Of a DNA stretch of 64,000 bases, positions 1 through 11,834 are shown piece by piece. The notes beneath the pieces were generated by a model, which saw nothing but the letters and a program-made list of their open reading frames with translations, was not told where the DNA came from and did no database searches. A program made the position numbers and the translations under genes. The stretch spans positions 1,054,001-1,118,000 of the forward strand of contig JAOANU010000004.1 of NCBI GenBank assembly GCA_034387635.1, given 5' to 3'. Source of the DNA: Rhodosporidiobolus odoratus (taxonomy: Eukaryota > Basidiomycota > Microbotryomycetes > Sporidiobolales > Sporidiobolaceae). Within the stretch, counting starts at the first letter, position 1. The number at the start of each line of letters is the position of its first letter.

Positions 1-1045
1 ATGATTTGAAAGCGACAGAGATGGTCAGAGGTGGGTCGTCTCATCCCAATCTCCGTCCGAGGCACATGTACGATGTCTATAGCACTGCTACTGATCTACT
101 TCAGCCCTCCGACTGCCCCACTCGCAGCTTCACGCCCTCTTCTTTTTCCCCTGCCAGCCCACTTTTCTTTCTTCCTTTCATGTTTGCTCCGACCTGCAGA
201 GCCAGTGCGGAGCGCCTCTTGTATGTTATCAACCTGAGGATTTCGGTCACCAGCGCCTGTATAAAGTCGCAGGTGTTTCTCTCATTCGCATCGTAGGCGC
301 TGTCACGACCCCCGACGCTGCTTTCGGTCGCAGATCGAGATGCGACCGACGACTACTCCTACAAGTACCCATCTTCCTGCGTCGCCAATTTCCGACTCTT
401 CGCAGCCAGTCCCCTGGCAACAACAGGCCTTCGCCGCCGAAGCCCGCGTACAACTCGTTTTTCCTTTTCTCCTCCAGGAAAAGCCTTCGCACGCTGTCAC
501 TAGATTCTTTCAGTCGGCCAGCGCTTCCTTGCTGAATCCTAGAGTCATGCACAGAGCGCGCGGCTTCTGCGCAGCTCGACGCAGGCGTACTGACGGCAAT
601 GGCGGAAAAGAGAAAATGGAGAACTCCTGAGCAGAGGCGCTATGCAGGTAGCGTATGGCTTCACTAGCAGCTGCCAGAGTATATGCGGCAAGCCTCGGAG
701 CTTGTCGCGAGGCACTGGCTGGCAATTGGCTGTCGAGACTGCAGTTGCCGAGCGAGGGACGGGTGCGAGCTGACTGTGATTAATGTGATTGGTCGGAGAG
801 TCACCCCGCTACCCCGACTTCCCCCACTGCGATCCCGCGCTGGGGACCTCGCAACGTCTAGGCAGCTTTTCCTTCTTTGCAAGGCTACACACGCTGTCAA
901 GCTGCAGCAAGCAGATCATCTACACCCCTCAAGCGTCCTCGCAAGACACCGAGCGGTAAAACTCACCGTCCATCTTACACATTCACCTTCGGGCTCCGCC
1001 TTTCCCGTCCCCACCTCTCGCAGACGACACTTTCGTCTCCTCGAC
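1..1045. other. Upstream intergenic region
   Basis: I see no gene supported here. The open frames are short, overlap on both strands and show no recognisable domain. The stretch probably holds the promoter and 5' UTR of the zinc-finger gene starting at 1046 and perhaps the end of a gene outside the window. Confidence 0.4.
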
Positions 1046-3033
1046 ATGACGAACGGGACAGTGACAGCGTCCGGGAAAGTGAGAAAACCTCGCAAGGAAC
1101 GCATTGTCAACTGCGGATTCTGTAGTGAGCCCATTCTCTGTACCACCACCCTTGTGATGCCCAGCCACCAAGCTGATTGTTGCCTTTCTCTCTGCCAGAC
1201 GCTACTTTCAAGAAGCTCGAGCACCTTCAGAGGCACGAACGCACTCGTGCGTACTCCATTTCGCTCGAGCCTCCGTCGATCCCTGCGCATCAGTTTCGCT
1301 TGAAGGGTCATTGATAGCTTTTCCCCCTGCTGCAACAGACACTCACGACCGTCCATATAGATGCGAGATCTGCCAGAAGACCTTTGCTCGGCAGTAAGCT
1401 GGCTGAACCCCTGCGTTTTGTATCCTCCGCTCATCTGCTGTCGTCTGTTCGCAGAGACACCCTTCACCGTCATACAAAGCTGCACGATCGAAAGGACGAC
1501 ATAGTCGCGCCCAGCAAGCCGCAGAAGAAGCGTCGGGTCTCTAGCGCGTCGTCGTACGAGGCTTCGCCGTCTCCTCGCGAGCCCTCAGCTTCTCTTCCCT
1601 CTGCAGGCAGCAGCCCTCTCATACAGCAAGCGCCTCAGCTCCTCGACCTCGACTTTCCCATCGACATTGCCGTCGCACCCACATCCTTTCCCACCTACTC
1701 TCAACCAGATCTCCCTTCGCTCGACTCCACTAGCTTTGCTTTCCCTCGTCGCCTCAGCGACGTTAGCTACGGCACAACTCTGCCCACCCGCCTCGATGCC
1801 GACCGCTTCGCCTCCTTCACCGGCAACTCTACAGGAACACCTGTAGGAACTGAAGGAACAGGATTGCCGGGTTCGGCCAAGCTAGGGGCGCGTCCTCGAG
1901 CGCTTACGCTCGCCGGTCTCCCAGAGTCGCTCGGCTGCTTCTCTTTAGTCAACAGTCCCACACCCACGGACGGCGGGGAATCGAGCTCGGGATCAGAGGC
2001 TGGGGATAGCGACGAAGTAAGGCCAGGGAGTTCGAGCAGCGACGGCGAGGACAGGACGGGCGGCATTGACTGGATCGCGTCTTTCGCCGCTCCTCCCGAG
2101 AGCCACTACCCGTCTCCCGCCTTCTCATGCTGCCCACTCTCGGCACTAGCGGCCGACCCTCTGTTTGACCTCAAAGGCATGCTCAGCGCGCCGCTCAACC
2201 CGTCTTCCTATCAGCAACCTACCTCAGCGGCACCTCCCGAGCCCGACTTCGACTACAAGAAGTTTGCTGCATCGATCGAAGGCCCCGTCCCCGCACGCCG
2301 TTTCTTCAGCATGGCTTCTGCGTCCCCTGCCGCTGAAGCTCCCACCCTCGCCGCGCCTAAACCTGCTTCCTTAACCTCCGCCAACGACAAATTTTCGGCG
2401 CAGCTCAGTGCGGCTGATGCGGAGCAGCAGGCCCGCGAGGCAGCCGCAACGGCAGCGATGCTGGGCGGGTTTGGCTGCAGCCTCGCTTCTACGCAACTCG
2501 ACTTGCCCGCTCCCTCCACGTCCGCCCTTGGCCTCGACTTCGGACTTCAGGCGGCCGAGCCGTCCTTCTTCCCGCCTTTAAGCAAGTACTACCCGCAGCC
2601 ACCGCCCCTACACGGCCTCGCCGTCTCTACGGCCTCGTCGACTTCGTCGATTCCCATCCAGCTGCCACAGTCCCTCCCTCTTCCTCCACAGCCCTTTTCT
2701 ACGGCTTCGTCTACGTCGCAGACCGCACTCTCTACGACATTCACTACTAATTACCCCTCCTTCGACTTCCCGATGGTCGGATTTGACCTTCCCAACTCAA
2801 CTTCCTCGACCTCTATGACGTCCCCTCCGACTCTCCATGCGACTCAGGTCTCTACGAGCGTTGCAAGCGCGCTTAGTAAGCCTCCGGCGATGAACTTCCA
2901 CGACCTCCTCACGGCGGCTTGGGAGAAGAGGCAGCAAATGCCGGCGGGTTCGGTAGTTTCGCCCGCTCAACCGGAGGCGACGGCGATCAGACAGCCAGTC
3001 AAGCCGATGGCAGCGTTCTACATTCCTTCCTAG
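1046..3033 (+). CDS. C2H2 zinc-finger transcription factor (two fingers)
   Basis: Four exons, with introns at about 1125-1198, 1247-1338 and 1394-1454, give a protein of about 586 residues. Two tandem C2H2 fingers sit at the N-terminus and appear only after splicing. Finger 1 is C-x2-C-x12-H-x3-H, beginning CGFC and ending QRHERTH. Finger 2 begins YRCEICQKTFARQ and ends HRHTKLH, with the same spacing. The linker between them (THDRPYRC) resembles the usual TGEKPY linker. Two fingers of this kind normally bind a short DNA site in the nucleus. The rest, from about residue 70 on, is disordered and rich in Ser, Pro, Thr and Ala with acidic patches near 1970-2060, as expected for an activation or regulatory region. 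A basic run (KPQKKRR) just after the fingers could be a nuclear signal. The start is the ATG shortly before the first finger. The target genes are unknown. Confidence 0.85.
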
Positions 3034-3514
3034 CGGTGGAGGGTAGTCCGGAAGTAGCTGGTCATCAACCTCTCTCAATCGGAATCTTCTTCCCTCTACT
3101 CGTCTCTTCATAACCTTCTTCTCTTCCTCGTTTGTACGGACTCACAGTACTCCCCTTGTGTTCCACTCTGTTGCTTACCTCTCTGTCACTCTCTCTTTCG
3201 TGGCCTCGAAGCCAAGTCAGTTTGTCTCCTTACGATCATCAGTACTTTCCATAGTCTGTCTTGTCGCACAATCCCCCTTTTTTTCTCGCTCCGTGAATGT
3301 ATCTTACCAAAGATGTTCAAGCTTCCGCTTTCTCCCAGTGCTCGAGAGGCGAATGACCGAGAACAAAGGAGAAAGAGAGGACTAGTACCAAAGGGGGAAA
3401 AGAAAACATTGCGTCTATGTTTCGACTTCGAGATTATCGGTCCGTTGGTCTATCATACTACTCTCCTACCTAATGCATGCGACGTTGTCATTGCCTCGTT
3501 CAGTTCGACTTGCA
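3034..3514. other. Convergent 3' intergenic region
   Basis: This lies between the stop of the zinc-finger gene and the stop of the nicotinate phosphoribosyltransferase gene on the other strand. It is pyrimidine-rich with no supported coding frame and presumably holds the two 3' UTRs. Confidence 0.5.
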
Positions 3515-5653
3515 TCACATCGTAGGTCCCCATTTCGATTCTTCGCCGTGATCTTCGAGTCCAAACCGGCGTTTGACGAGTTTGACGGCTTCTGGGTCGC
3601 CCGTGTTCTGTATCAATCCAGGTGTGAACTCGTACTACGCAATATGGGTGCAGGCGAAGAAGAGACCACAAGAAGGCAGAAGGAGGAAAGGAGATGCACC
3701 TTGGTCAACTCGTCCGAAATCTTGACGCAGGGTTGGTCGTTGATCGAATAAAGCTATGTCACGTCAACGGCTTAGGTCAGTATGAATGCGAGGCCGGAAT
3801 CCGCGGCAGCACACCAGGGAGGACGGGGGAGAGGGAAAAACCAAAAAGGAATGGAACAGAGCGGACCTTGATCACCATGTTGAGCTGCGCACACGCATGG
3901 AAATAGCATGAATACCGTGCTGTACTGTTTGGTCATGAGAGAGAGCAGACTGACCGCTTTGCTCTTCTCCCCTTCTGTTCTTGGCTGTCCTTCGCCCGGG
4001 TTTTCTTGCTGATCCGGCTCATCAACCCGAAGGAAATCTGAGGGAGATGGTGTCTCTCAGTAGGTGCTCGGAGAAGCAGAGTAAGCGCAGGCACGCACCA
4101 TTGGTCAAATAAGTACCCACTCCCAACGAGCAACCGATACCGGCTTCGTCGGACGCTATCTTTAGCTTGATGCACTTGTCGACATCGAGCGAGTCAGAAA
4201 AAACGACAACCCCTGCATATCGTAAAGCAGGTCAGCGTCGACGACAGCGAAGGCAGGGACCGGATGAGCTCGACAAAGTTCGCAAGAAGGGAAACATGGT
4301 AACAGTCGGGATGAGGGTGAGGGAAGAGAGCGGGCACATACTCTTGCCCGGATCCTCCCCCACTCTTGACCAAGCCTCCTTCGCTGTCTGAATGAATTTG
4401 AACGGATCGCCCGAGTCTTGCCGCAATCCTTTCCACCGTTTCGCCCGCTCCGGGTTGGCAACGAAATCGTCGAAGAAGGGACGGGTGGTGAATGTGTCGG
4501 TGAGAGCGATACCGAGGGACCCGTCTGGGTAGCACTGTAGAGCGACGATAGCTTGATAGAAATACGGTAAAGGGAAGAAACGCGAAAAGATAGGAACTCA
4601 CCTTTTCCCACATCTCCATCGCCCGGCCATTGCACCCTCCGTACCCCTCCAGCGCCGCAATCCCCATGATAAACTCATGTGCGATAGTCCCAATCGGTGC
4701 GACATCATACTTTTGAGCCAAATGAACGTTACTTGTTCCCGCCAGTTTGCCCTTCAGTCCCTTTTCACCGGCTTCAGCTGAGGCGGCGAGCAGGCCTTTC
4801 ATGACGATATCGTGGGATTTGTAGGTCCGTCGACGGCGGGAACCGAATTCGGAGAGCATGCAGCCGGCAGTGAAGAGGCGGAGGCCTTTCCGTCTGGCGT
4901 TTTCTGCAGAGCGGGGGAACGGAAGGTTAGGAAGACCAGGAAAGTGGAGAGAAAGGGACAACAACGGACCATATTGACCCACGTAGTCCCACTTGGTGTC
5001 GACATGGGTGAAGTAGGCTTCCGAGATGATGGACATGAGGGGAACCTGCCAAGGCCGAAAGTGAGCACGACCAGACGGTGCGCCGTAATCCGGAACAGGA
5101 CAGCGTACCTCATACAAGATAGTTTCCTTCCACAAACCGCGGATTTCGAGCTCGAACGATCCCCACTCAATCCCGTCCTCTTCAACCCCAGCCGAAGGGA
5201 CGAACTGCAGAAACACCTGCTGTTGCGGTCGGAAGCGGTACGCGGCGAGGAAGTCGAGGAAGTCGGAAGAGAGGTAGGTGCAGCGCTTCTCAAGAAAGGC
5301 GCGTTCGGCGGGTTGAAGGTGAACCGTTTCGAGGTCTGAGCAAGAAAAAGATGAATGGAGGAAATACGGGTTGGTGAGGAGAAGAGAACACACGGTTGAT
5401 CGCACGCTGGACGTCCTCGTACATGTGACGGGTGAACCTAGTTCCCCCACGGTTGGTGAAGCGGCTGCTCAATTCGGAGGGTTGTCAGCTTGCAGGAATG
5501 AGGTGAATGATGACGGAGGAACGCAGCAACGTACTACTTGACCTGTGCGTCTGGGTACAGCTGCCAGATGGCACACTGCATGCTTATCTTGTAAGCATCT
5601 GTGTCGAGGATGGACTGGATGTAGGACTGTGGTTTGGGACTGAGAGCTGCCAT
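3515..5653 (-). CDS. NPT1: Nicotinate phosphoribosyltransferase
   Basis: Converts nicotinate and PRPP to nicotinate mononucleotide in the salvage (Preiss-Handler) route to NAD. The gene has many exons. The N-terminus reads SILDTDAYKISMQ, the family's first conserved block, then RFTNRGG. The core carries GTSNVHLAQKYDV and GTIAHEFIMG, the latter holding the histidine phosphorylated in this family. Later come LRQDSGDP, VVVFSDSLDVDKC and GVGTYLTN. The last exons read LNMVIK, then CVKISD and a C-terminal NTGDPEAV segment, which supports the stop at 3515-3517. The start is the ATG at 5653, just ahead of the first conserved block. All expected blocks are present and no lesion is seen. It is convergent with the zinc-finger gene and divergent from the methyltransferase at 5876, only 222 bp away. 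Confidence 0.93.
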
Positions 5654-5875
5654 CGAGGAGGAGGAGGAGAGGTCAATGTAGAGGCTGCGGGCAGGGGTGG
5701 CTGAGGTCGGTGGGACTGGATAGAAGCTTATTGGATACGCTCAGGTGGCCAATGCAGTCTCTGAGCGAGATCGAGGGTTGTAAGAGCGGGAACAAACAAA
5801 GATTCTCATCATCGTACTCGGACAACTTGTCCTAATCCTGCAATTGACCGCGACCACCCGAGATATCGACACCGT

Positions 5876-7824
5876 ATGAGCCACTCGCACTCCCACGGTC
5901 ATGCGCCCCACTCTCACGGGCACTCTCACTCGCATGCACCCCATTCCCCTCCTCCCCTTCCGCCTTACACCTCGTCTGAACCCAATGAAGCACAACATCA
6001 GGCCACTGTAGTAGCAACCTTCGATTCCTACAGACAAGCTGCACTCTCTGGTAACCAGCGTAGGCGAGCCGACTACTATGCCTTACCAAAGGACCATCGC
6101 GACCTGCTGGTGGGGTACAAGGATCTCTTGTGCGAAGTGAGCACCGTTCACCGCAGGCAAGTGGAGCTCGAACTGACAAGCATACGATGCAGGTAGACGA
6201 GAAACTGCAGGTCAACGCCGAACTGATAAGACGCATGATCGAAGTCAACCCTTTTCCGCCGCCCGAAGATGCTGCCCTCGACGCTGCAGCTCCTACAGAG
6301 GCAGATCACGAGGTGCGTCGTTGTTGCCTAACTCTGCCACAGCCCCTGCTCACCTTCCATGTACCATACAGCGACTGAGGAGCACGCTGCGGCAGTGTGT
6401 TCGAGATTGGAGCGAGGCTGTAAGACCGCCTTCTCCTTCTTGAGGGCGATCGTGGCGTGTACAAACTGAACACTTGTCTCATGTAGGGTAAGCGGGAACG
6501 AGACACCGCCTACACACCCATCCTCGATGCGCTCCGTCAGCACTTTGCCGGCCTCCCGCCCTCTGAGCGGTACGTTAGATCCGCATAGCCCGTTCATGGA
6601 GGCTCTGACACTGACTCGACCTTTCGCAGCGCACAAAAGAAGGTCTTGGTGCCGGGCGCTGGCCTCGGCAGACTTGCTTGGGAGATTGTCCGAGCCGGTT
6701 CGTTGTACCCGTGCTTAAAGAGCTTCTCCCGCTGACTCCTTTCCGCGCAGGCTTCACATGTCAAGCAAACGAGTTCTCGCTGCATATGGTACGTTGATCC
6801 GCTCCCATGTTCCATCGACAAGAGTTGTCTTCTCGGTCGCCTATATTGACGAACAAGTCTGAGGCAGCTCATCGCCTCCGCCTTCATCCTCAACTCGACA
6901 AGCCACATCAACGAGTTCCCCCTGTACCCTTACCTCCACTCCTTTTCCAATACTCGCTCAAAGGCGGATCTCCTCACGCCTTGCTACATTCCCGATGTGG
7001 CGCCTGACGAAATTGCTGGTGGCGAGGCCGACTTCTCCTTTGCGGCGGGAGATTTCCTTGAGCTGTATGGTAATGCACCTGGTGAGTGTTCTTCTCATGC
7101 TCCAAGCTTCTAGGGACCCGATTCGCCCCTCTGAACGCTTCCTTCCATTTTCAGGCTCCTGGGATGTTTGCGTGACGTGCTTTTTCATCGACACGGCCCG
7201 TGATATAGTCCACTACCTCCGGACCATTCACGGCCTACTCAAGCCTGGCGGGTTATGGATCAACTGCGGTTCGTTGCCTTGTCTTTTTTGCTTTTCCGCG
7301 CACAACCTTCATGACGGCCTACCTCCTTCTGTTTTTGTGGACAGGCCCCACCCTATGGCACTTCGAGAACGATAGGGACGCGAGCTCGATCGAGTTGACG
7401 TTGGAAGATGTCAAGGCGTTGGCGCGGAGAGTTGGGTTCGAGCTGAGTGTACGCTTTCTTCTCCACCGCCCTGCCCTTGGTGTCCTTCAGACACGGTTTC
7501 CTGTGTCCACGTGCCTGTCGTGCAGATACTGAGGATGACCTCGTCTTACAGGACGAGCGCGAGATAGAGACTTGCTATACGACGTGCGTCTACCCTCGTT
7601 TCCCCTGCCTTTCCTTCTCGAGCTCGTGTTCAGCCGCGGCATTCTTGCCGTTTCCTCGCGTCTCCTCGCTCAAACCAACCTGCTGATCCCCACACACTGG
7701 CAGGAACCGTCGCTCTCTGTTGAGACACGAGTATACAGCGGCATTCTGGACGGCGAGAAAAGTGGGGCCGGCGGAGACGGAGGAGTCGTGGGCTGCTCGG
7801 CTAGACCAGACGGCTTGGATGTAG
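5876..7824 (+). CDS. Carnosine N-methyltransferase-like protein (N2227 family)
   Basis: A SAM-dependent methyltransferase of the N2227/CARNMT1 family, whose yeast member is YNL092W. The first exon encodes an unusual His-rich leader, with repeats of HSH and HGH over about 25 residues, then FDSYRQAALSGNQRRRADY, typical of the family. The SAM-binding loop is VLVPGAGLGRLAWEI, followed by CQANEFSLHM. Further family blocks are CFFIDTARDIVHYLR, LKPGGLWINCGPTLWHFEN and LTLEDVKALARRVGFEL. The end is ETCYTTNRRSLLRHEY then FWTARK, with a stop after AWM at 7822-7824. Several short introns interrupt the gene. In animals the enzyme methylates carnosine; the fungal substrate is not known. The His-rich leader could bind metal, which is inference. 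Confidence 0.88.
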
Positions 7825-8006
7825 TGCTCGCCTATCTGCTGGTGAAAGAGTAGAGCCGTCCAGTCAATGTGTCAGATTGACATCTCGAGGGCGCTCCTCG
7901 TTCGCTTTGTTGTCCGGTCCCGCTCGAGCCGCCACATAAATCAGAAACTTGCCTACAGATTGAGAGGGCTCCGCATCAAGCTTCAAGAGCTGCTGCACCT
8001 CACTCG

Positions 8007-11000
8007 ATGCTACGCCTTGCCACCAGGACAGCGCAATCTCCACCTTCACCCCATCGGCTTCTCACATCCCTCAACTCGTCGACTAGCTCGCCGCGAACAG
8101 CGCGTGAGTGGAGTCCAGGTGATCCGATACGTTTCGGTACGGTCAACGTGACAGTTACTGGACCGGCACACGCGTCGGGTGAGGTGCAGGATAGGGTGGA
8201 CGCGAAGACCACGGGGAAGGAGTGGACACCTGGGGATGCTATACGCTTTGCTGAAGATGGACCAGCGGACGGTGATCCTCACGGCGCTGTGAGGACCACG
8301 AACCAGCAGAACGCCAAACAGGGAACGAGGTGCGTTTTCCGTTTTCCGCTTCGACCTGGTGTGAAGTTGCTGAACACCCTCCGTGCAGAACCAAGAAGAC
8401 CCTCTTTCGTCCGTCAGGCAACAGTACCACAGCAACGCGTGGCTCCACATGCCCTACCCCTTCGCCCTCAAGCTCCACGCAATCCTGGCCGCTCAACCAC
8501 CGGTGGGACCCTCTTTCTCCCTCGCCCTCTCCCTCTCGATCTACCACAAGCACTGCCCGCTTCTCCCTCAGTCGTACGAGCAGTATGGCGAGTGCTGCCA
8601 CACCCGGTCGAGCGCCTCCGCTGAGCCAAAAGGAGCTGGACGAGCTCGTAGCAGGGGTAGATTTCGGCGACGATGAGGATTTTGAACTCGAGTTGACTCA
8701 GGAGGTCAAGCCTCTAGTCTCTATCAGTACTGCCACGACGCCCGGACGGACCCGTCTCGCCCCGCAAGAGCTGGATGCCCTGCTCGAAGGAATCGACTTC
8801 TCCGCCGACGTCGCGCTCTCCGACGATGAACCTTCAGCCTCCTTCGACTCAGATATCGTCTTCTACACAGCACCGACCTCTGTCAGACCCACTTCCCCTA
8901 CACCTGCTACCCCAGCTCGCTTGTCCCCTTCACATCGTGTCATTGTTCGGGGTTCTCCTTCTGCCGCACCTTCACTACCTAAAGACCCCGACGTCTTCTC
9001 CCTGCCGCGCACTACGACCGACTCAGCTTTGCGACCTACTCACATCTCCTCGCCCGCGCGCCATCCTAAGTCTGCGACTGCTTCACCCTTCTCCTCCGTC
9101 TTACAACCAATACCTCACCTCCCCGCCTCTCCGTCTCAAGCCCGACCTTACACGACAGGCGCGATAGAAAAGGGGAAGGATATAAAGGGCAAAGGCAAGG
9201 CGGGCGTCATCATAGATCTCTGCGAGGACTCGCCTTTTTCCTCGCCTCGACCTGCCAGAACCAAGCCATTCGACCTCAACCTCACAGATCAAAGCGATGA
9301 CTCCATCGTTTTTATCGAGAAGAAGGATAGCAGACCGCGGGAGCAGGGAAGTAAGGGCGCGATGGCCCATGCTGCCGTGGGCAAGGGGAATGCCGGAGTT
9401 GGCTGGTTCCAGCGCCCGGCAGGGATGGCCTCGAAAGTCGCGCCGTCTACTTCTATCCCCTCCTCTTCATTCCACACTTTATCCTCTCACCCCGCCAGCA
9501 CACTCGCCGCTGAAGCTGGTCCACGATCTCCTTCGAAACCGCCTACTGCAACCACCTCTTCAGCTACAGCACCAGTCTCCAGACCGACCGAGTCCTCCTC
9601 CAGATGGTCCCGAAAAAGACCTGGCTCGAAAGCTGCCGAAGCGGAAGAGAAGCAAGCGGAGTTAAAGAGGAAGTGGCCCAAGGTGTTTAGCTATGGAGGG
9701 TGGGGGAAAGAGGTCGAGGTTATTTGTACAACGGATGAGAGGGAGATTGAGAGGGTGCTGAAGAGGCTGGAAGGGTGCGTCGCTCGACTTCCTGCACGCT
9801 TGCTTGCGGAATCGCTCACACGTGTTGTGTCCGTTGCTGCAGTCCCCTCGGTTTCGGTACGCCTCGCTTCCTGTTCTACAAGACAAGGCTTCGAGCGCTA
9901 AGCTTTTCTTCTCCCGCAGATCTCGAATGGAACCCTTACACTCGGGTCAAAGGCGGCGCTACCACCCAGGGCAAGACGGCTTTGGTCCAGATCTGTGACG
10001 AGAAAACTATCTTGCTCGTTCAGGTTGCGCGGATGAGAAGTGCGCGGCTATCGTCGCGATCTGTCGTTCCGCCAATGGTGCTGATTCGTTACTTGCGCAG
10101 GGTTCCCGCCGGTCCTGAAAGAATTCATCGAAGACCCGACGAAGATAAAGCTCGGGGTGCAGATTGCCGGTAGGTCCCCGACGTCCCGTTACTCCCGCGT
10201 TGCGCACTGAGATGTCTTTATTGCAGGTGACGCAAATAAGCTTACTCGCGACTTCTCACATCGTCCTGCGGGAACGCTCGAGCTGAACGCGCTCGTCAGG
10301 CGGTATGATCCGGAAAGATTCGCCGGCCGCGTCAAACCGGGCTTGATCGGCTTACAGGAGCTCACTGGTATCTACCTCGATCAGTACTTACCGAAGGAGG
10401 CGTCAGTGAGGTGCGGAAGGTGGAACGCTGAGTTGAGCGAGGAGCAGATTGCGTGTAAGCTGCGGTTTCCCGCATTTTGTCGGCATGAGCTGACAGTTCT
10501 CTTTCTACTAGATGGCGCGAACGACGTCTACGCCTCGCTACAAATCCTCCTTCGTATTCAAGGCCTTGCCGGCGGCATTCCCCCTGAGGACCTGATCTCC
10601 CTCTCGACCACACCATACGATAACTTCAGAGGCTTCGGTTCTGCACCCTCCCGCATGCCAGCCCCTTCAACCGAGCGCGGCGCGGCATACAAGCTCGCGC
10701 CTCTTCTGTCAGCTCCTGCTGCCCCGCCAGTCGAGTCACGACCCGCTACTCCAGCCCCGACGCCCTCCGCCGTCCTTCCTCCGCGAAAATTCGAAGCCTT
10801 CCATCTCTTCCACCACGAAGGCCTCTCAATCACCGAAATCTCAACTCGAATGAGTCATGTTGGCTCCATCAAGGTTACCAGTGTTCTGTGGTCGTTAATG
10901 GCCGTGGTTGATACTCTCGCGGCGAAAGGCGTAGCGGTTGAGTGGGACGTTCCGCGATTGATACAGGCGGCGGAGGAGGTATCTTGGTCGGATAGGATGA

Positions 11001-11056
11001 AGGAGGAGCACCAGAAGACCTTGGATGGGTTGAGGGCAGCGATGGCGGCGAAGTGA
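8007..11056 (+). CDS. WRN-like 3'-5' exonuclease with C-terminal HTH
   Basis: A DnaQ-like DEDDy exonuclease domain related to Werner exonuclease, probably acting on DNA ends. The N-terminus has two copies of an EWxPGDxIRF motif (REWSPGDPIRF and KEWTPGDAIRF). A long disordered Ser/Pro region follows, from about 8400 to 9640. The nuclease core starts near KRKWPKVFSYGGW. Motif I is DLEWNP (Asp and Glu), motif II is LGVQIAGDANKL, and motif III is YGANDVYA, with Tyr and Asp in the expected spacing. The C-terminus (LFHHEGLSITEIS and TLAAKGVAVEWD) resembles the helix-turn-helix found after RecQ/WRN proteins. No helicase domain is present. Introns fall inside motif I (after the G of the Asp codon), after QVARMR, within motif II and inside motif III. 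The ATG at 8007 fits splicing near 8334-8387. A broken relative lies at 43251-44445. Confidence 0.85.
8104..8262 (+). repeat. Two EWxPGDxIRF motif copies
   Basis: Within the N-terminal exon of the exonuclease gene, REWSPGDPIRF and KEWTPGDAIRF occur about 40 residues apart. I do not recognise the motif. A third copy (REWTAGDPVLF) occurs at the start of the degenerate relative near 43446. Confidence 0.7.
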
Positions 11057-11834
11057 GCCCTATTTTTCGAGTTCGTCCTATTGTCCATTTCGTTCTCTTC
11101 GTAGGAGTCACATGTTGTTGCTCCCTTTCCCGCAGCGCAATGTACGCATCACTTCTCCCATGCTTGCACACCGTAGGCGAGCTTCGCTCCCTCAGCAGCG
11201 CGCACCTGCAGTACAAATTGAGTGCACCCACCGCCGGCTAAACATGGCGGCGGTTCTACCGCTCGACGCCGACTGCCAAGCCCGACGTTCACGCTAGTTT
11301 GTAGACTCGGTCTGCTGCCCTTTCGCCCACGCAAAGCATCAGTTGCAGGGGAGGACAGGCCCGCCGAAGCGGACGAGTGCCTTATCCATGAACAAACCTG
11401 TGCGCGGTTTCTTCACGTCTTCCTCGCGTCCGTACGTCCAGACCTACAGAGTCTCGACATCTCTCACGAGGCTCTGCAAAGTCTTTCAGGCTCGTACCTA
11501 GCTGCAGGAAGCCACAAGTTTACATGAAAAGCCCGACTTGAGAAGGTCATCTCGCCTCCCCCCCAAATTCCGATTGAGGCGCCCACGCTTTTAGCAATGT
11601 CTTACGGCTATTTCAGGCTTTTTTTGCGCCAGAGCAACGCGGTTTTTGGAGGAAAGCGTGGAGGTCCATGGTGGAGATCCGATCGAACTCCACACCAGCG
11701 TCTTTTCCATCGACTTGACTTGCTTTCCCTTTGACCTTCCTCCCGCTCTTCCCCCCTCCCGTCGTCCACTACCTTTCGCGCCTGAATAACATCTCTCAGC
11801 TTGATAAGAACGCCTTCGACGACACGAATACAAT
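11057..11834. other. Intergenic region, promoter of the carboxylate transporter
   Basis: No gene is supported in this stretch. Just upstream of the Jen1-like gene, at about 11557-11569, there is a C7 run followed by AAATT. On the reverse strand this looks like AT-rich sequence next to GGGG, the shape of a Mig1-type site. Glucose repression is known for JEN1 in other yeasts, but this site is only a suggestion. Confidence 0.3.
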
